Positions 13,601-25,349 of a stretch of 64,000 bases of DNA are shown piece by piece. The position numbers and the translations under genes are program-made. Origin of the DNA: Verpa conica (taxonomy: Eukaryota; Ascomycota; Pezizomycetes; Pezizales; Morchellaceae). Under the pieces are notes generated by a model. It did not search any database. It had not been told where the DNA came from and saw only the letters and a program-made list of their open reading frames with translations. Location of the stretch: assembly GCA_033030425.1 (NCBI GenBank), contig JAUFSD010000002.1, forward strand, positions 992,001 to 1,056,000, in the 5' to 3' direction. Within the stretch, counting starts at the first letter, position 1; each line of letters begins with the position of its first letter.

Positions 13601-15250
13601 TATCATAGATGTATGTAATCGTGCGCCCCCCCCTAAAAAGGGCAAGTCTGTAACATTGGCGTCACAAGCAATATCAACATAATATCGATTAGCTTAGTCT
13701 CCCTAACCGGTACGGCCACTCCGAACAGCGGAGGCGGATGAGAGAACCCAGCAGGAAAATCTCCGAGGATAAGGTGCAAGATCCTACACGGCTCGTTTGC
13801 ATCCTGAACATCTTCCGCTTCCCATCACTCTCCTCGGTCAGTTTGAAGTATGGAACAAGGTTCAAAGAGATGCTGTGTGGTTGCACTACCTCTGGCCCCT
13901 GCTGCATGTTGGATTTGGTTTGGCAAATATCCGAGTTGACAGAGGTGGATGGGAATGATTCCCATTGGATAACCGCGACATGGAGGAAAGGAGTGCATTG
14001 AAAAGTGGTTTCCAGGAATTTTCTATTGTGCTGGTCGGCAGGTACTCTCACCCCAATACTATTGGCATGTATCCTAGGGTAGGACCTTGCATCGTCAGTT
14101 GCTACATAGCTACATGTAGATTCTTTTTATCCCTCGGAAGGTTTTTCCAGCTCGTATTATTTGTTTTTATATTTTCTCCTTTGCCTCTCAGAGGTGGAGC
14201 AGTCCTTGTGGAAAGGCACCGACAACGGTAACTAGCATACTTTTGAGAACAAATAGGTTACACCTACGGGTTACCGTTCTCGTCATTTTTTTCTTTTCAC
14301 TTTTGCTTCACAGGTCAGAGTAGCCCCACACCGCCGAATCTACCTAGCATTGTCCCCCTTGTGCTCCTTCCTAATTTTCGGCAAAGCTATTTGCACCTCA
14401 CTATCGTACGACGGCTGTCAGACGGACCTATCAACGGTCAACTAGCCATCTCCAGAGCTTGCTACTGGCTAGAGTGTGATTTGTAGTACATACTAGCTAC
14501 CCCAAGGTTTAATCTAGACCTGGGCCACCATCGGGCATTATTTCCAGATTGCCCTACAGTTGTGAATATGCTTTTCAGCGGGTGGACGACTGTTCCCTAT
14601 GATGAAGTGGCCGGCTGCAGCCGAAACAACCGATGGCGAATCAGAAGGTGAGATGAATCAATCGTTGCAATCAATCGTTGTCTTAGCAACGATAACTACA
14701 GATTCCCGTTACCGTGATCCCGACTGCCGATGAAAGTATGTACCGAGTCGCAGGAACTGGAACAATTGTTCTCCGACTCAGGCTTGCACTTTTGCGGAGA
14801 AACTACTAGATAGTGCCAAGTCTTATCTTGATTGGCTGAGTTTTGCACTTGACCTAAGAAGTTTGGATGATTACCACATCTAAAGTGTGCTTGCCACCCA
14901 GAAACCACCATGGGTACAAGTCTACACGTATCTATATCGATTACGATAGAGTTTTTCTTAGAAAGGTACCCGTGGGGCCGAGCTTTTCCGTCAACTTTAT
15001 TTTAACCTCTTGGTACTGCTGGATTACTATCACGGTGTTGGGGTTTACAGAGTAGTTGATTTTATGAGTCACTATACGAGTACGTAACTTAGGGTTGAGT
15101 GCGGATGAACGTACTTACGAATACCCCCAAATATTACCACACCTTAATTAGTATTACTGATCATATTTCGGCCGTAATAATAATCTAGCCTTCTCTATAC
15201 TTCTCTTCTATTCTTTTACTCTCTTGAGGTTCAGGGCTTCGATAGCTTAG
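10669..15250. other. Intergenic region between divergent TF and Hsp20 genes
   Basis: No supportable gene. The first part is the upstream region of the transcription factor. A pyrimidine-rich tract on the plus strand runs at about 11148-11277, and a CAG/AGC-rich patch lies at 10925-10970. Short open frames in 11-14 kb have no recognisable domain and overlap each other on both strands, so I treat them as chance. The final few hundred bases belong to the Hsp20 promoter. Confidence 0.55.
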
Positions 15251-15271
15251 ATATCACGAGTTGGTTACTTA

Positions 15272-15289
15272 GAACCCTCGAGAATCTTA
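15272..15289 (+). promoter_or_regulatory. Heat-shock-element-like array upstream of Hsp20
   Basis: The bases show 5-bp spaced alternating units: GAA at 15272, CTC at 15277, GAA at 15282 and TTA at 15287. Two units match the HSF half-site exactly and the two inverted units match TTC at two of three positions. It sits about 270 bp before the chosen Hsp20 start codon. HSF control is inference from this spacing and from the nature of the gene. Confidence 0.45.
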
Positions 15290-15394
15290 GAGGCATCCAT
15301 GGGCTGCTTAGTACTATTTACAGAACGCGCGGCCAGAGTGATTTTTCTCAGAGTTATGAATACATATGGCCTGTAGCTCGTTATATAGCAAGTG

Positions 15395-15402
15395 TATAAA
15401 TA
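15395..15402 (+). promoter_or_regulatory. TATA box of Hsp20 gene
   Basis: A TATAAATA octamer lies 144 bp before the ATG at 15539 and 27 bp before an earlier in-frame ATG at 15422. A typical start of transcription downstream of this box would exclude or barely include the earlier ATG, which favours 15539. Confidence 0.5.
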
Positions 15403-15538
15403 CCATAGTATCTTGCTTGTAATGAAAGTATCACTTCAACAAACACTCCCACAGCTTTCAAACCCACTATATCTACCTTATTTCCAGAATTTTGAAAATC
15501 ATACATCCCCTATCAGACCCAAAAAAACTCAAAGAAGC

Positions 15539-16180
15539 ATGCCCTCAATCAACCACCCAGGCCCCGCCACCCCATTCTGGGAGTTTATCAACTCCCTTGA
15601 CGAAGCATCCTCAGGTGCTGGTGGTATACCTTTAGCTGGAATTTTCGGGGCTGGAGATAGTTGTAACGGAGCTAAGCGCGGATGGGGGCGCCCCAACGTA
15701 AACAGCACCGAGTTCTCTCCTGCTGCTGATGTCTTCGATACAGCTACTAGCTATGCGATCCATGTATCTCTTCCAGGCGCAAAGAAAGAAGATATTGGGA
15801 TTAATTACGATGAAGTAATGATATGCAGCAAGAAAAAAAGGGTCTAGGGCGAATGCTGATTTATTGCGAGTGAATAGGAGAAATCAGAAATTCAGATCTC
15901 AGGAGTAGTACATAGGAATGGTGACGAGGAGTTCCTGAAGACGCTTGCAATCGGAGAAAGAAATGCGGGAGTCTTCGAAAAGAAGATTAGGTTGGGGAAT
16001 CAGAGGAACCCAGCGTTTGTGGACTCAGATGGAATCACAGCGAGATTGGAGGATGGTAAGTCTTCTCTTTTGCTAAAAGGTAACAATATGTTAATTGAAT
16101 TTATGACAGGGGTACTTGAAGTGTTTATCCCTAAGAAGGAGAAGGAGGTGACTGAGAAGAGGAAGGTTCAGATTGATTGA
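15539..16180 (+). CDS. Small heat-shock protein, Hsp20/alpha-crystallin family
   Basis: Three exons (15539-15814, 15878-16055, 16110-16180) give 174 aa. The introns of 63 and 54 nt have donors GTAATG and GTAAGT. Without splicing the frame seems broken by stops, but the spliced product is an uninterrupted alpha-crystallin domain from about residue 60 to 165. It starts with PAADVFDTATSYAIHVSLPG and ends with the LEDGVLEVFIPK strand. Before it lies a WEF-containing N-terminal segment with Gly-rich stretches, as in fungal Hsp30-type proteins. The product is a cytosolic ATP-independent chaperone that holds unfolding proteins. An in-frame ATG at 15422 would add 39 residues; I prefer 15539 because of the TATA box at 15395. 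The upstream GAA-type array suggests heat induction. Confidence 0.9.
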
Positions 16181-17667
16181 TTTTATTTTTGCTAGCTATT
16201 CGAGCCTAGCTAGCCACATGTAGTGTTTAAGGTCCCGATGGACTTCCTTTCCTTTGGTGGCGAGAGTCTAGGGACCGGGTCAATACACTTAGCTATATCA
16301 TAATAATGAAAGTATCTCTATTCTACCTTTTATTAGCTTTATTAAATGAATTTTAATATTTTTATATAATGATTCAACTTAAGTTTTTGATCCTTGTGAG
16401 GAAAGGCATCTTTTGTCTTGGTATTTAAGGAAAAATATATTTATTAATTAGTCTATGAAGTGCATAGTTGTTAGTAAAATACTATGTATATTATATGCGG
16501 TTTTTGTGGTTTCTACATCCGATCTTAGGTTATGTTGCTTCCCATACCTTGGTCACTGTGTCATAATTTTGGGGGCCCAAGCCATACCTGAGTGTTACGT
16601 TAGATTTCACAAGGAACCTACTTCTTAGGACTCGTCTCATGTTCCTGCGGGGTGTTCTGCGAGTGATGTAACATGACGGAATTGGGTGGGTGCTGACACA
16701 AAGGGAATTATAAAGATCCTAGAAATTTGTGATTTTGAAACATACAATTATTATTCAGCGTAGAAGTACCTACCAGCGAATAGAAAGCTGACGAGTAAGG
16801 CACCTCAACGAAATCCCAGTACATTAAAAGCTATAGGTAGTCAGTATGTCCGGGAACTTCCTTCTTTCGAATGTGATTAGTGATTAATAGTTTTCTGAGC
16901 ATAAAAAAGCCCTGGGTTATTTGCAGTTTGACCAGTTAGTGTTAAGTCACTGGTAATTCGATTATATATATATGTAGTTTCTATATTGTTGTTGTTTCGG
17001 GGTAGAGGCTCACGTGACCATCACAAATGAGGTGGACCTTTTAAGCCATCAGGATTAAGATATAGATGCTAGAGCATATAGGACTTTTTGGCCACGTGGT
17101 CTTAACTAGAGATAAAAAACCATGCATACATAGTATTGCAATGCATGTATAAAGACCGTAAAACTGTCTGTTGTAACCATGTGGCGATCATAGGTCGACG
17201 GGTACAGTAGCACGTTATGTATACATCTCATATCAGCTCTAAAAATTCAAGCTTTACTCGGAACCATAGTTTTGTACCTCCGCGTCTTCTGGCTGTTTCA
17301 GAAAATCTAGGTTCAAACCTGGCGCAATCAGATACGGCTGAAACCTCGGAAGGTAGATCGGCCCAGCCGTTAAACATCACGTGACGTCAGATTATGATAG
17401 GCAGCGGGCCTGCCAAGAGGTTAGGTCTACGACCACCGTAAAGCCCCTCCTCTGATTCCGGATCCTGAATGCACTGCTGTCTGCTCGCTCTGGCGTCTGT
17501 TACTGCTTTACTTCCGTTCGAATCATTCGCTCCTCCATCCCGTCTCTCGTCTATTCTTTTCGACCCCGATAATCCCTTGTCACGCGTCGTATAGCCCCTC
17601 GATCAGCAGCTCGGAACTACTGGGTGAATATTTTTTGCTATCCCGCTGTAACACAATAGGATCCGCG
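16181..17667. other. Intergenic region, no gene seen
   Basis: AT-rich at first, then mixed composition approaching the gelsolin gene. It holds the Hsp20 3' end and the upstream region of the next gene. No open frame with family resemblance was found. A tRNA B-box-like word at about 17519 has no matching A box or cloverleaf. Confidence 0.55.
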
Positions 17668-20600
17668 ATGGAATCAGATGGTAATGACGTCAATGAGTTT
17701 CTGCAGAAGATTCGGGAGTTGGGAGATAAGCGGGACCGGGAGGATGAAGAACGTGCTAGGAAGCTCGAGGAGGAAATTATAGCACGGCGGGCCCGAAAAG
17801 ATGGTTGGTGCTTTTTAACCATCGACTTAAAAACCGGACCCCCCTTTACCGGTATTATCGAGTAATTTACTGATTTCCTATAGTAGAGCGCGCAAGATCT
17901 TTATCGCCTCAAAAGCACTCACCGCTTTTAACGCCTCTAAGTCTCAGGTCGAGCGTGCTGGAGATGTCCCTATCCCGACCAGGGACTGCAGAAGAAGATA
18001 CTAGTGGGGGCAGTAGACGGGAAGATTCTGTGGAATCCACCATGGATAAACTAACAGGAAGGCTTTCTACCAGCACCGTGGTTGATACAGAAGCAACAGC
18101 GAATGAACAAGAAAAACTACAGCGAGTAGCTGCTCCGCTTTCCTGGCAGCGAAGACCCAAGTCGGTTCATTCTACGATATCCAGGCCCTCTTCTATATTG
18201 TATAAGCCGGAGGAACCCTACTCTGAAGAAGAGCCAGAGAAACGGCGCTCACAGATTGCAATGAACCTTGGCTCAAAGGACCCATCATGGTTTCGACAAA
18301 CACCTGACCGGGGTGCTACGTCTGGTGCTCTGAGAAAAGCTCAGGATGAAGGCATGGACTTCACTGCGAGGATGGCTTTACCGGGAATGTCTTCTGTCGG
18401 AGGGGTGCTTGGAAAGCTAGATTTTGAAAAGGAACCAGCCCCTGAACCCGAAAGAACAAGTCTTTCTAAGCGGGATTCGAACGAGACACTGTCTTCAGCA
18501 TCAACATATCGTGGTCGTAGTGATTCTCTACATTCAAATAGCCAATTGCCTTCCTCTACCACAAGCTCTGGACTATCTCGTCATACAAGAGGAAATTCCT
18601 TAACGAGCAGTATCTCAACGCGTTTTGATCCATCATTGGTAGGAGGTGGTTTTATCTCAGAAGATGGTTTTGCTCGGCCTCTGGCAATGAGTCCTAGTCA
18701 AGGCCGCATTTCACCCGAGCGAAGAGAGCGCACACCAAGTCCAACGAAAGGTTTGGGGGGTTTCGTACAAAGTGCTATGCTTAAGCGGGAAGGGTCTCTA
18801 AACAAAAGATGGAGCAACTCTCAGCAGCTTGGATCGCTCTCGCGCAACAGTTCTACAGCTTCCAATAGAGCAACCTATGCAAACCTAAGGGAAGCAGCAG
18901 CGGCTACAAACGATGAGGAACCGGAGGATTATGATTTGCCGGAAGAGAAAGGGGAGGATATAGAAGTTGAGACCCAAGACCGGAGTCAGGGCACATCTCC
19001 TAGCGAACCGAGACTCGCATCACCTGGCGCACCGGGTGATATTCAATTATCTCCGTCAGCCCCACGAAGCATGTCACCACCAGCATCACCTACCAAGACT
19101 TTTGACCAAAAGAGGTGGAGCCCAACAAAATCTTCGTGGTTAGAAAGTGCTTTAAAAATAGGTACTGAAAGTCCTCCGCCGATGAAACCGTTTTCTCAGC
19201 CAAAGGAGAAGCCACCAGTGAAGATTCTCGAGAAGAAATTTCCAGATCCTATGGCTGCTCGGCCTCCTATAAATCCTAAACCTACAAATATTGGATTAAA
19301 AAAACCTCTCAGTATCCCTAATATCCCACCATTACGTCCATCCAGTATCCCAGACATCCCGCCATTACGACCAAGTGGTAGTCTGGACACTGTGAAGTCA
19401 GCCAAGCCAGAGATTGGAGAAAAACCTGCTATCTCACCCTCTAAACCAGTTTTCAATTCCCCTATGTCAAATAGAACGGTAGTTTTCGAGAAACCTCCCC
19501 CACCGCCTAAAGAGGCCATTAATTTCCGCGCTGGACTCAAGCCTCGCTCAATGACGGATGCAGGGGGTAAAGGGGAGGATTTGCCATTTCTCAATGCTAT
19601 GTCGCGCTTGAGATCTACAAAAGCCAACAACTATGTGCCAAATAACGAATTGAAGGACCGAATTTTGGCAGGGAAGGCCAATTTGCAGGCGACTGCAGGC
19701 CCGCAAAGAAATAAAGCACCAGATCCACTTAAAGAGATGGTCCTCTCTGCCAAAGACTCTCTCAAGCAGTCAGAGAGACCAGCAACACCTGTAGAATCAC
19801 CGAAGCCAGCAATAGCGACAAGACCTCGGCCCTCAAGTTTTTCTGCTAAACAAAATTCAGCACCAGGAAGGCTAGAGCTAAAAGAAAAAGGCACATCACT
19901 AGCGAATAGATTTAATCCCGGTCTCGCAAATCTGCTGCAAAGGGGACCTCCTGCAGCTTCTGGCCGAAGTGAGCCAGCTAGTGAGTCTTCAAGCCAAAAG
20001 GACGACTACCAACCTGGAGAAGGGAAGCAACTCACACATGTAAGTAATTAGGAGATTGTTGACCTCGGTTGGCTGCCTTGCCTCTTTCTCAATCGCTGAC
20101 CTATGTGGTAGATGACAAAAGCAAGGGCCCGAGGTCCGAAGAGGAGGGCGCCAACGAAGGTAGAGGATTTAGGTGCATCAAATAAAGAGAGTTCCAAAAT
20201 CGCATTTCCAGTAAAGGAGGTGTTTGTATCGCCAGAAGTAAAGCAGTCGTCCTCGCCCAGGCTGTCCGAAACTCTACTAAGATCATCTACAAAACCTAAC
20301 ACACCTAACAAGCCATTCGACCTAGCCCCGAAATTTAGTCCTAAACTTGAGACACCTACACCACAAAAGACGGAGAAGATCAAACCCCCTACACCTGCCA
20401 AATCTCCCCTGCTAAAGGCAACTTCAGCTTCAAGTTTGAGGGACACCTTTATACAACAGTCTTCAGGTACAAAGTCACCTCTAAATGAAAGGCCATTGTT
20501 CTTACCTGAGCCTTCGCTTTCATCACCTACTTCTATCTCGAGAATTTCATCTAGAGAGGAGTATACACCTTCAATAGCTCGCCGTACTTCGGCAACTCCT

Positions 20601-22138
20601 AATCTTCACGGACTGGGTGAGGATGAGGACCCAACACCGGTCCTTAAGACCAGGAGTTGGGGAGCCCCAGTAATTTCAAAGGAGCTCCCTCTCCCCCAAA
20701 AGAAGGATGACGAATACCTGAATGAAGATGATTCACTATCACCTCTCGAAGCTACACGGAGCCGTGAAAACGATCCGTCTCAAATTTTCAGCGGGTTTTT
20801 CATAGGCCCAGTCACTAAGATCCCAAAGTTAGATTTAGACGTTTCGGGTATTTTACTGGCGAACCGTACTGATACTGCTGAAGAAGTCAAGTCTTTGAAG
20901 ACTGAACTCTCGGAGATCACTGGATACGGGAAGTTGCACTCTGTTCCACAGGAGTACGAGAATGTATTATTTGATGAGAGCATGTACGTTTGCGTCCATA
21001 CATTTAAGACTCATTTAGGAGCGAAAGGAACGGAGGTGTATCTTTGGAGTGGAGATAAAGTCTCAGAGCCTGCTGTTGAGGACGCACTTCTTTTTGCGAG
21101 AAAGATGGCAAGAGAGAATGATGGTAAATTGGTAAGGTTTTTACTATAATTAAAAGCTACGAAATTTTGCTAAAATATGACAGATCCGTTTGAGGCAAGG
21201 GCGTGAAACCTCTGCTTTCTTCCAAGCTCTTGGTGGCATTGTTACCACAAGACGTGGGTCCCGTACAAAGACGGTTACTGAAAATCCTTTTGTACTATGT
21301 GCACGCCATTTTATGAGTAGTATTGCTGTGGACGAGGTCGACTGTAAAGCCTCAAGTCTTTGCTCTGGTTTCCCCTTCATCGTTTCAGCAAAGGGCAAAG
21401 TTTTCCTCTGGAAAGGCAAAGGCTCCACCGCCGAGGAAGTTGGTGTTGCACGACTTGTAGCCTTTGACATGTCTAGGGGCGAACTCCAGGAGATCGATGA
21501 AGACAGTGAGCCCGAAATATTCTTTGACATCTTAGACGGCAGCAGCGAGGATCGAGCATCCGCAGATTACTGGCACTTGAAACCTGCCCATAGTTCCTAT
21601 AACACACGACTATTCAGGATTGATTTGGAGTCTCGTGCTAAGGTAGGCTTGTAATCTAACTTATATTTATAGAAATTAGGACTGACAATTCTTGTTAAGG
21701 TGATCGAGGTTTCACCTTACTGCCAATCAGATCTGAACCAGTCAGAAATCTATGTTGTCGACGCCTTTTTCGAACTTTACATGTATGTTTTTGCGCCCGA
21801 TTGATTGATTTCTACAAAAGAAATTTCTGGCTATGTTAAGGACAGGACTGATATCTGAACATAGTGTTCTTGGTGCCAACTCACAATCCAAGAGGGCCGA
21901 ATTTCAGTCAGCATTACAGTTTGCGCAAGAATATGCCATTCTTGCGGCATCTATGGACAATCGGCCGTTTATTCCTGTCAGTAGTGTTATTGTAGGCGGT
22001 GCACCGAGGGAGTTTAAAGTGCTGTTTAGAAACTGGGAGGACGCGAAAATCCCAACCAGTTGGCAGCCATCGCGTAAACCGAGTTTACGACTTGTTGGCT
22101 TGACGGCAGCTATGGAGGCCATGAAGGCTATCCAATAG
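17668..22138 (+). CDS. DUF4045-type gelsolin/villin-repeat actin-binding protein
   Basis: Six exons: 17668-17803, 17884-20039, 20112-21131, 21184-21642, 21700-21782 and 21865-22138, giving 1375 aa with all phases consistent. The first 50 residues form a charged helix (FLQKIRELGDKRDRE). Residues of about 50-980 are disordered, rich in Ser, Pro, Lys and Arg, with a PPPPP run. The block LTHMTKARARGPKRR at the exon 2/3 join is typical of the fungal DUF4045 family. From about residue 985 gelsolin-like repeats begin, with VYLWSGDK, RQGRETSAFFQALGG, KVFLWKGKGS and VDAFFELYIVLG. The likely role is binding or remodelling actin filaments, with the long N-terminus as a regulatory scaffold. Severing or capping activity cannot be judged from sequence. 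The gene converges on ALO1, with 937 bp between the stop codons. Confidence 0.88.
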
Positions 22139-23075
22139 ATACACCTGTAACGAAAAGGGTAAAAACGTTAACGATGGAACGAATAAACGGTCTTGGGTTG
22201 GGTATGGAATAACGGGAGTGGGTCGGACCTTTTACTTCCTTGGGCATTGGGAGGCTTGTCTTTTTTTATATTTCTTTTATTTTCATATACTCATCTTTGT
22301 GCGTACAACACAAAAAACCACCCGTCTGTTTTCTTTTTTTCCTACTTCTGGCCTTTTCCCCTATATCTTGCGTGGGGCGTTCTTCATACCTCGGTTTTTG
22401 TATTATTAAAAGTTCAAACCCGGCGCTTGAAGCGTATTGCATTGTGGGGTTGGTTCTCTGGATAGCAGTTAATGCAACTTTTTTTTTGTCTATTCACTAT
22501 TGTACCTTTTGGTGCTACAACATTATATTTACTTTTTATAGATCACATGACACCACGCCGCCCTTCCTGAGATGCGACAGGAACATGCCGCTAAGCATCG
22601 GGTCCCGGCTGACAGGTGGCCGTTGTGTAACATCGCACATAGATTTACCGGCCGGAACAAGCCTTGAAGAAACAAAAAAACTGGCTCCACTCCCCCCATG
22701 TATTAGTGCTCGATTTTTTCTTGTCATCCTCATTAGCCTTGCTCATATCCGAGATTCCCCTGTAATGTTACTGGCCGGGACCTTCACCCCTAGAAAAAGG
22801 AAATTCTAACCACATGGAAAAAAAACAAGAGTCGTGAGAGGAATAGCTGATAACAATCTTACAGTACACGCATGCATCTTCCGTCCGCCACTAGCCATTC
22901 TAGCCCCACATTCACTGAGAGGAGTAGAAAGCAACCCATAACGGAAAAAGAAAGGAAAAAAGGCGGTGGAACGTTTCCCTGGACCGGCAAGTTAACCCCC
23001 ATCCACTCACGAAGGTGAGAATTTCTATACACATGCCATATAACGCGGTTCAAACGTCGACTAACTGCCGGAGGT
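22139..23075. other. Convergent 3' intergenic region
   Basis: This lies between the stop codons of the gelsolin gene and ALO1. The plus strand is T-rich at 22255-22360. A 189-codon open frame at 22240-22809 consists mostly of Phe, Leu and Ile from that composition and has no family resemblance, so I do not call it. Confidence 0.55.
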
Positions 23076-24882
23076 TTACTCCGGGAGTATATTTCTATTC
23101 AACCATTCACTCGCAAACACCCCCTTAGGATCGAGCTCCTCCCTAAGCTTAACCCAATCTCCTAATCTCGGGTACATAATCCTAAACTCCTCCTTCGTGG
23201 CAGTAGTGAAGTTCTTTGCCCAGTGTGGTTTTCCGCCAAGCTCCTTCATAAGAAATTCGAATGCCTGATAGTATCTTTCCCATTCAGGTGGATTCCTTAA
23301 AAATGGCCTATATAGTGTCGCGTTGAGATAGAGGGTTGGGCCAGTTTGATGTGATTGGTCGAGCCAGGGCTTCTCGGCCTGAAGGGTGGTGTCGGAGACC
23401 CGAACTTCGATTGGGGCGTGAACGTAGATTCCGCATGATGAGAAAGGGATCCCGGAGAGTTTTTGATCGCCGTTTAGCCAGGCTTGGAGGCGGGTTATTG
23501 CTTCGGGACCCTTTTCGAGAGGGACGGCCCACTGCAGAGGGGTTAGGACACATTATATTGATTAAAAAATGACTATAGAAGAAGGGGGAAAAGAACATAT
23601 ACAAAAGGATATAGTATCTCAATGAATAGCGAGAATAAAAGAAATGTGCATTTTCCATCTCTTGCATTCTCACTGTGCTGCTGACAGGAACACTGAAGAA
23701 CTTTGCTTCACCTCCATATGCAAATTTTCTTTTTTTCCATTTCTAGATTGGATGTGTAGCTCTTTGCCCAAAGCCGATTAAGGTTTTTTTTTTGGAGTCC
23801 AGTCAAAAGGCAAAGGAAAAAATATAAATATAAAAAAAACGAGTGATATTTACCTCATTGACAAACTGTGAAAATAGGCAATCCATGGTCAACGCCTCAT
23901 AACTCTTCTGAACTGCATTCCCAGTCTCACCCTCAGTCCACCCGTATTGCATATAAAATACATATCTTTCAACAACTGGCATAAGCGGTGGTATCCAAGT
24001 TGCAATATAGAGCAAAAACTCATACGAAAACCTCCCTAGGCTGGCGGCATACCAGCTTGGCGGCCGCTCCCGCAATGGCTCATCAGTCTTATCCGCTTGC
24101 CAGATTATCGATCGTCCAGAATACGGGAACCACCAGACCCTAACAAACTCTTCTCGAGTCCATAAATCCTTATTCCAAGCTTCCAACATTTTGGGGGTTG
24201 TCATAATGTCCTGGTGCCACTCAAGGTTGTAAGCTGGGACAGCTTGAAACGTGACATGCGTGATGATCCCCAGACCTCCTAGTGAAACCAACGCAGCGTG
24301 GTAAAGGTCCTTGTTCTCGAATGGACTACATCTAACGGACTCTCCACTCGCTAACATAAGCGTAATGCTAATAATGGCCTGTACTAACGTCCCATGCCTT
24401 AGGGATGACCCGTGAGTATTTGTCGTAATTGCGCCAGCAATACTCTGCGCCGTAATGCTCCCTAGGTTTGGCATGGCCCATCCGCGCTTATCAAGTTCCT
24501 CCGCCAACTGGTGCAGTCTTATGCCTGCTTCGAGTTCCAACTGCAGCTCATCCTTATTTTCTGCCACAACGGACGAGAAGTCATCGAGATTCACCATCCA
24601 TGAGGATGTGCATGTTAGATCTGACGGCGAGTGACCAGATCCGACGACAATGATTTTCTTACCACATTGGCGGGCTAGGGTCACGATTAGGCGGATCTCG
24701 GGCAGCGATCGAGGTCGGAGGTAGAGTTCAGGGTGGGAAAAATGGGTTCTTGCCCAAGTGTGGTGTTTATGGCGTAGGGACGCCCGGAATAGGATGTGAG
24801 TTTGAGTGGAGGGATCCCAGGAAAGTGTTGAGATTAGGTCTGAGGTGTATTTGTAGAACTCCTTGTGCGCCTGGGGATCCAT
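23076..24882 (-). CDS. ALO1: D-arabinono-1,4-lactone oxidase
   Basis: Two exons (24882-23854 and 23531-23076) give 494 aa, close to the usual length. The enzyme performs the last step of erythroascorbate synthesis: it oxidises D-arabinono-1,4-lactone with FAD and oxygen, normally at the mitochondrial outer membrane. The N-terminal FAD-binding domain of the vanillyl-alcohol-oxidase fold carries VVGSGHSPSD. His84 is at the position that binds FAD covalently in the family. AQSIAGAITTNTHGSS and GGLGIITHVTF follow. A hydrophobic stretch around FLLYIATWIPPLMPVV may contact membrane. The C-terminal ALO domain contains HWAKNFT and ends FASEWLNRN. The splice joins FVNE to WAVPLEKGPEA exactly where the family is continuous. 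The intron of 322 nt is far longer than others in the window. Confidence 0.94.
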
Positions 24883-25320
24883 TTCGGGAATTTTGAGGAG
24901 TTATAACTCCTTTACAGGTGGGAGGGGGGCAGACTGCCAGGTAAAGGTTTTCCTGCCTTACTAGTAGGGATACAAGGGACTAGCTCTCTTTCGGGAAGTG
25001 ATGGGGCAATAAAAGGACGACAATGCAGCGCTGGGGCGCCTGTATGATAGAGTAGGAATTGGCGAAGGGCACGGGTCAGGTATCAGGAAGGGAATGAAGG
25101 GGATGAGGGGGTGAGGGGATGATGGAGGGGAAATGTTCGTGAGAATAAGAGAGATATGTGGAGGGGAGATTTGTAGTAATTATTCCATTAACCACCCCCT
25201 CCATCACCTTGATATCTATCCCCACCTATCAATCCGTGATTGGCATCAGGCATCGTGCATCTGACAAGAAAACGTGGTCTAGTGACCTCAAGTAAAGAAA
25301 TTCCGTCACCTTGCGCATTC

Positions 25321-25349
25321 GCGTCGCATCGCATAGCGTCGCATCGCAT
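25321..25349. repeat. Tandem duplication of a 14-bp GCATC-type unit
   Basis: GCGTCGCATCGCAT occurs at 25321-25334 and again at 25336-25349, separated by one A. Related GCATCGCA words continue to about 25380. Confidence 0.8.

Noticed and set aside
15815..15991. Hsp20 gene as a broken pseudogene
   Set aside because: The stops disappear once a 63-nt GT-AG intron is removed; the spliced alpha-crystallin domain is complete.
17519..17529. tRNA B-box-like word
   Set aside because: No A box at the right distance and no possible T or acceptor stem.
22240..22809. 189-codon hydrophobic open frame downstream of the gelsolin gene
   Set aside because: Its Phe/Leu/Ile content comes from a T-rich 3' flank. 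It lies between convergent stop codons and has no domain, promoter or family resemblance.
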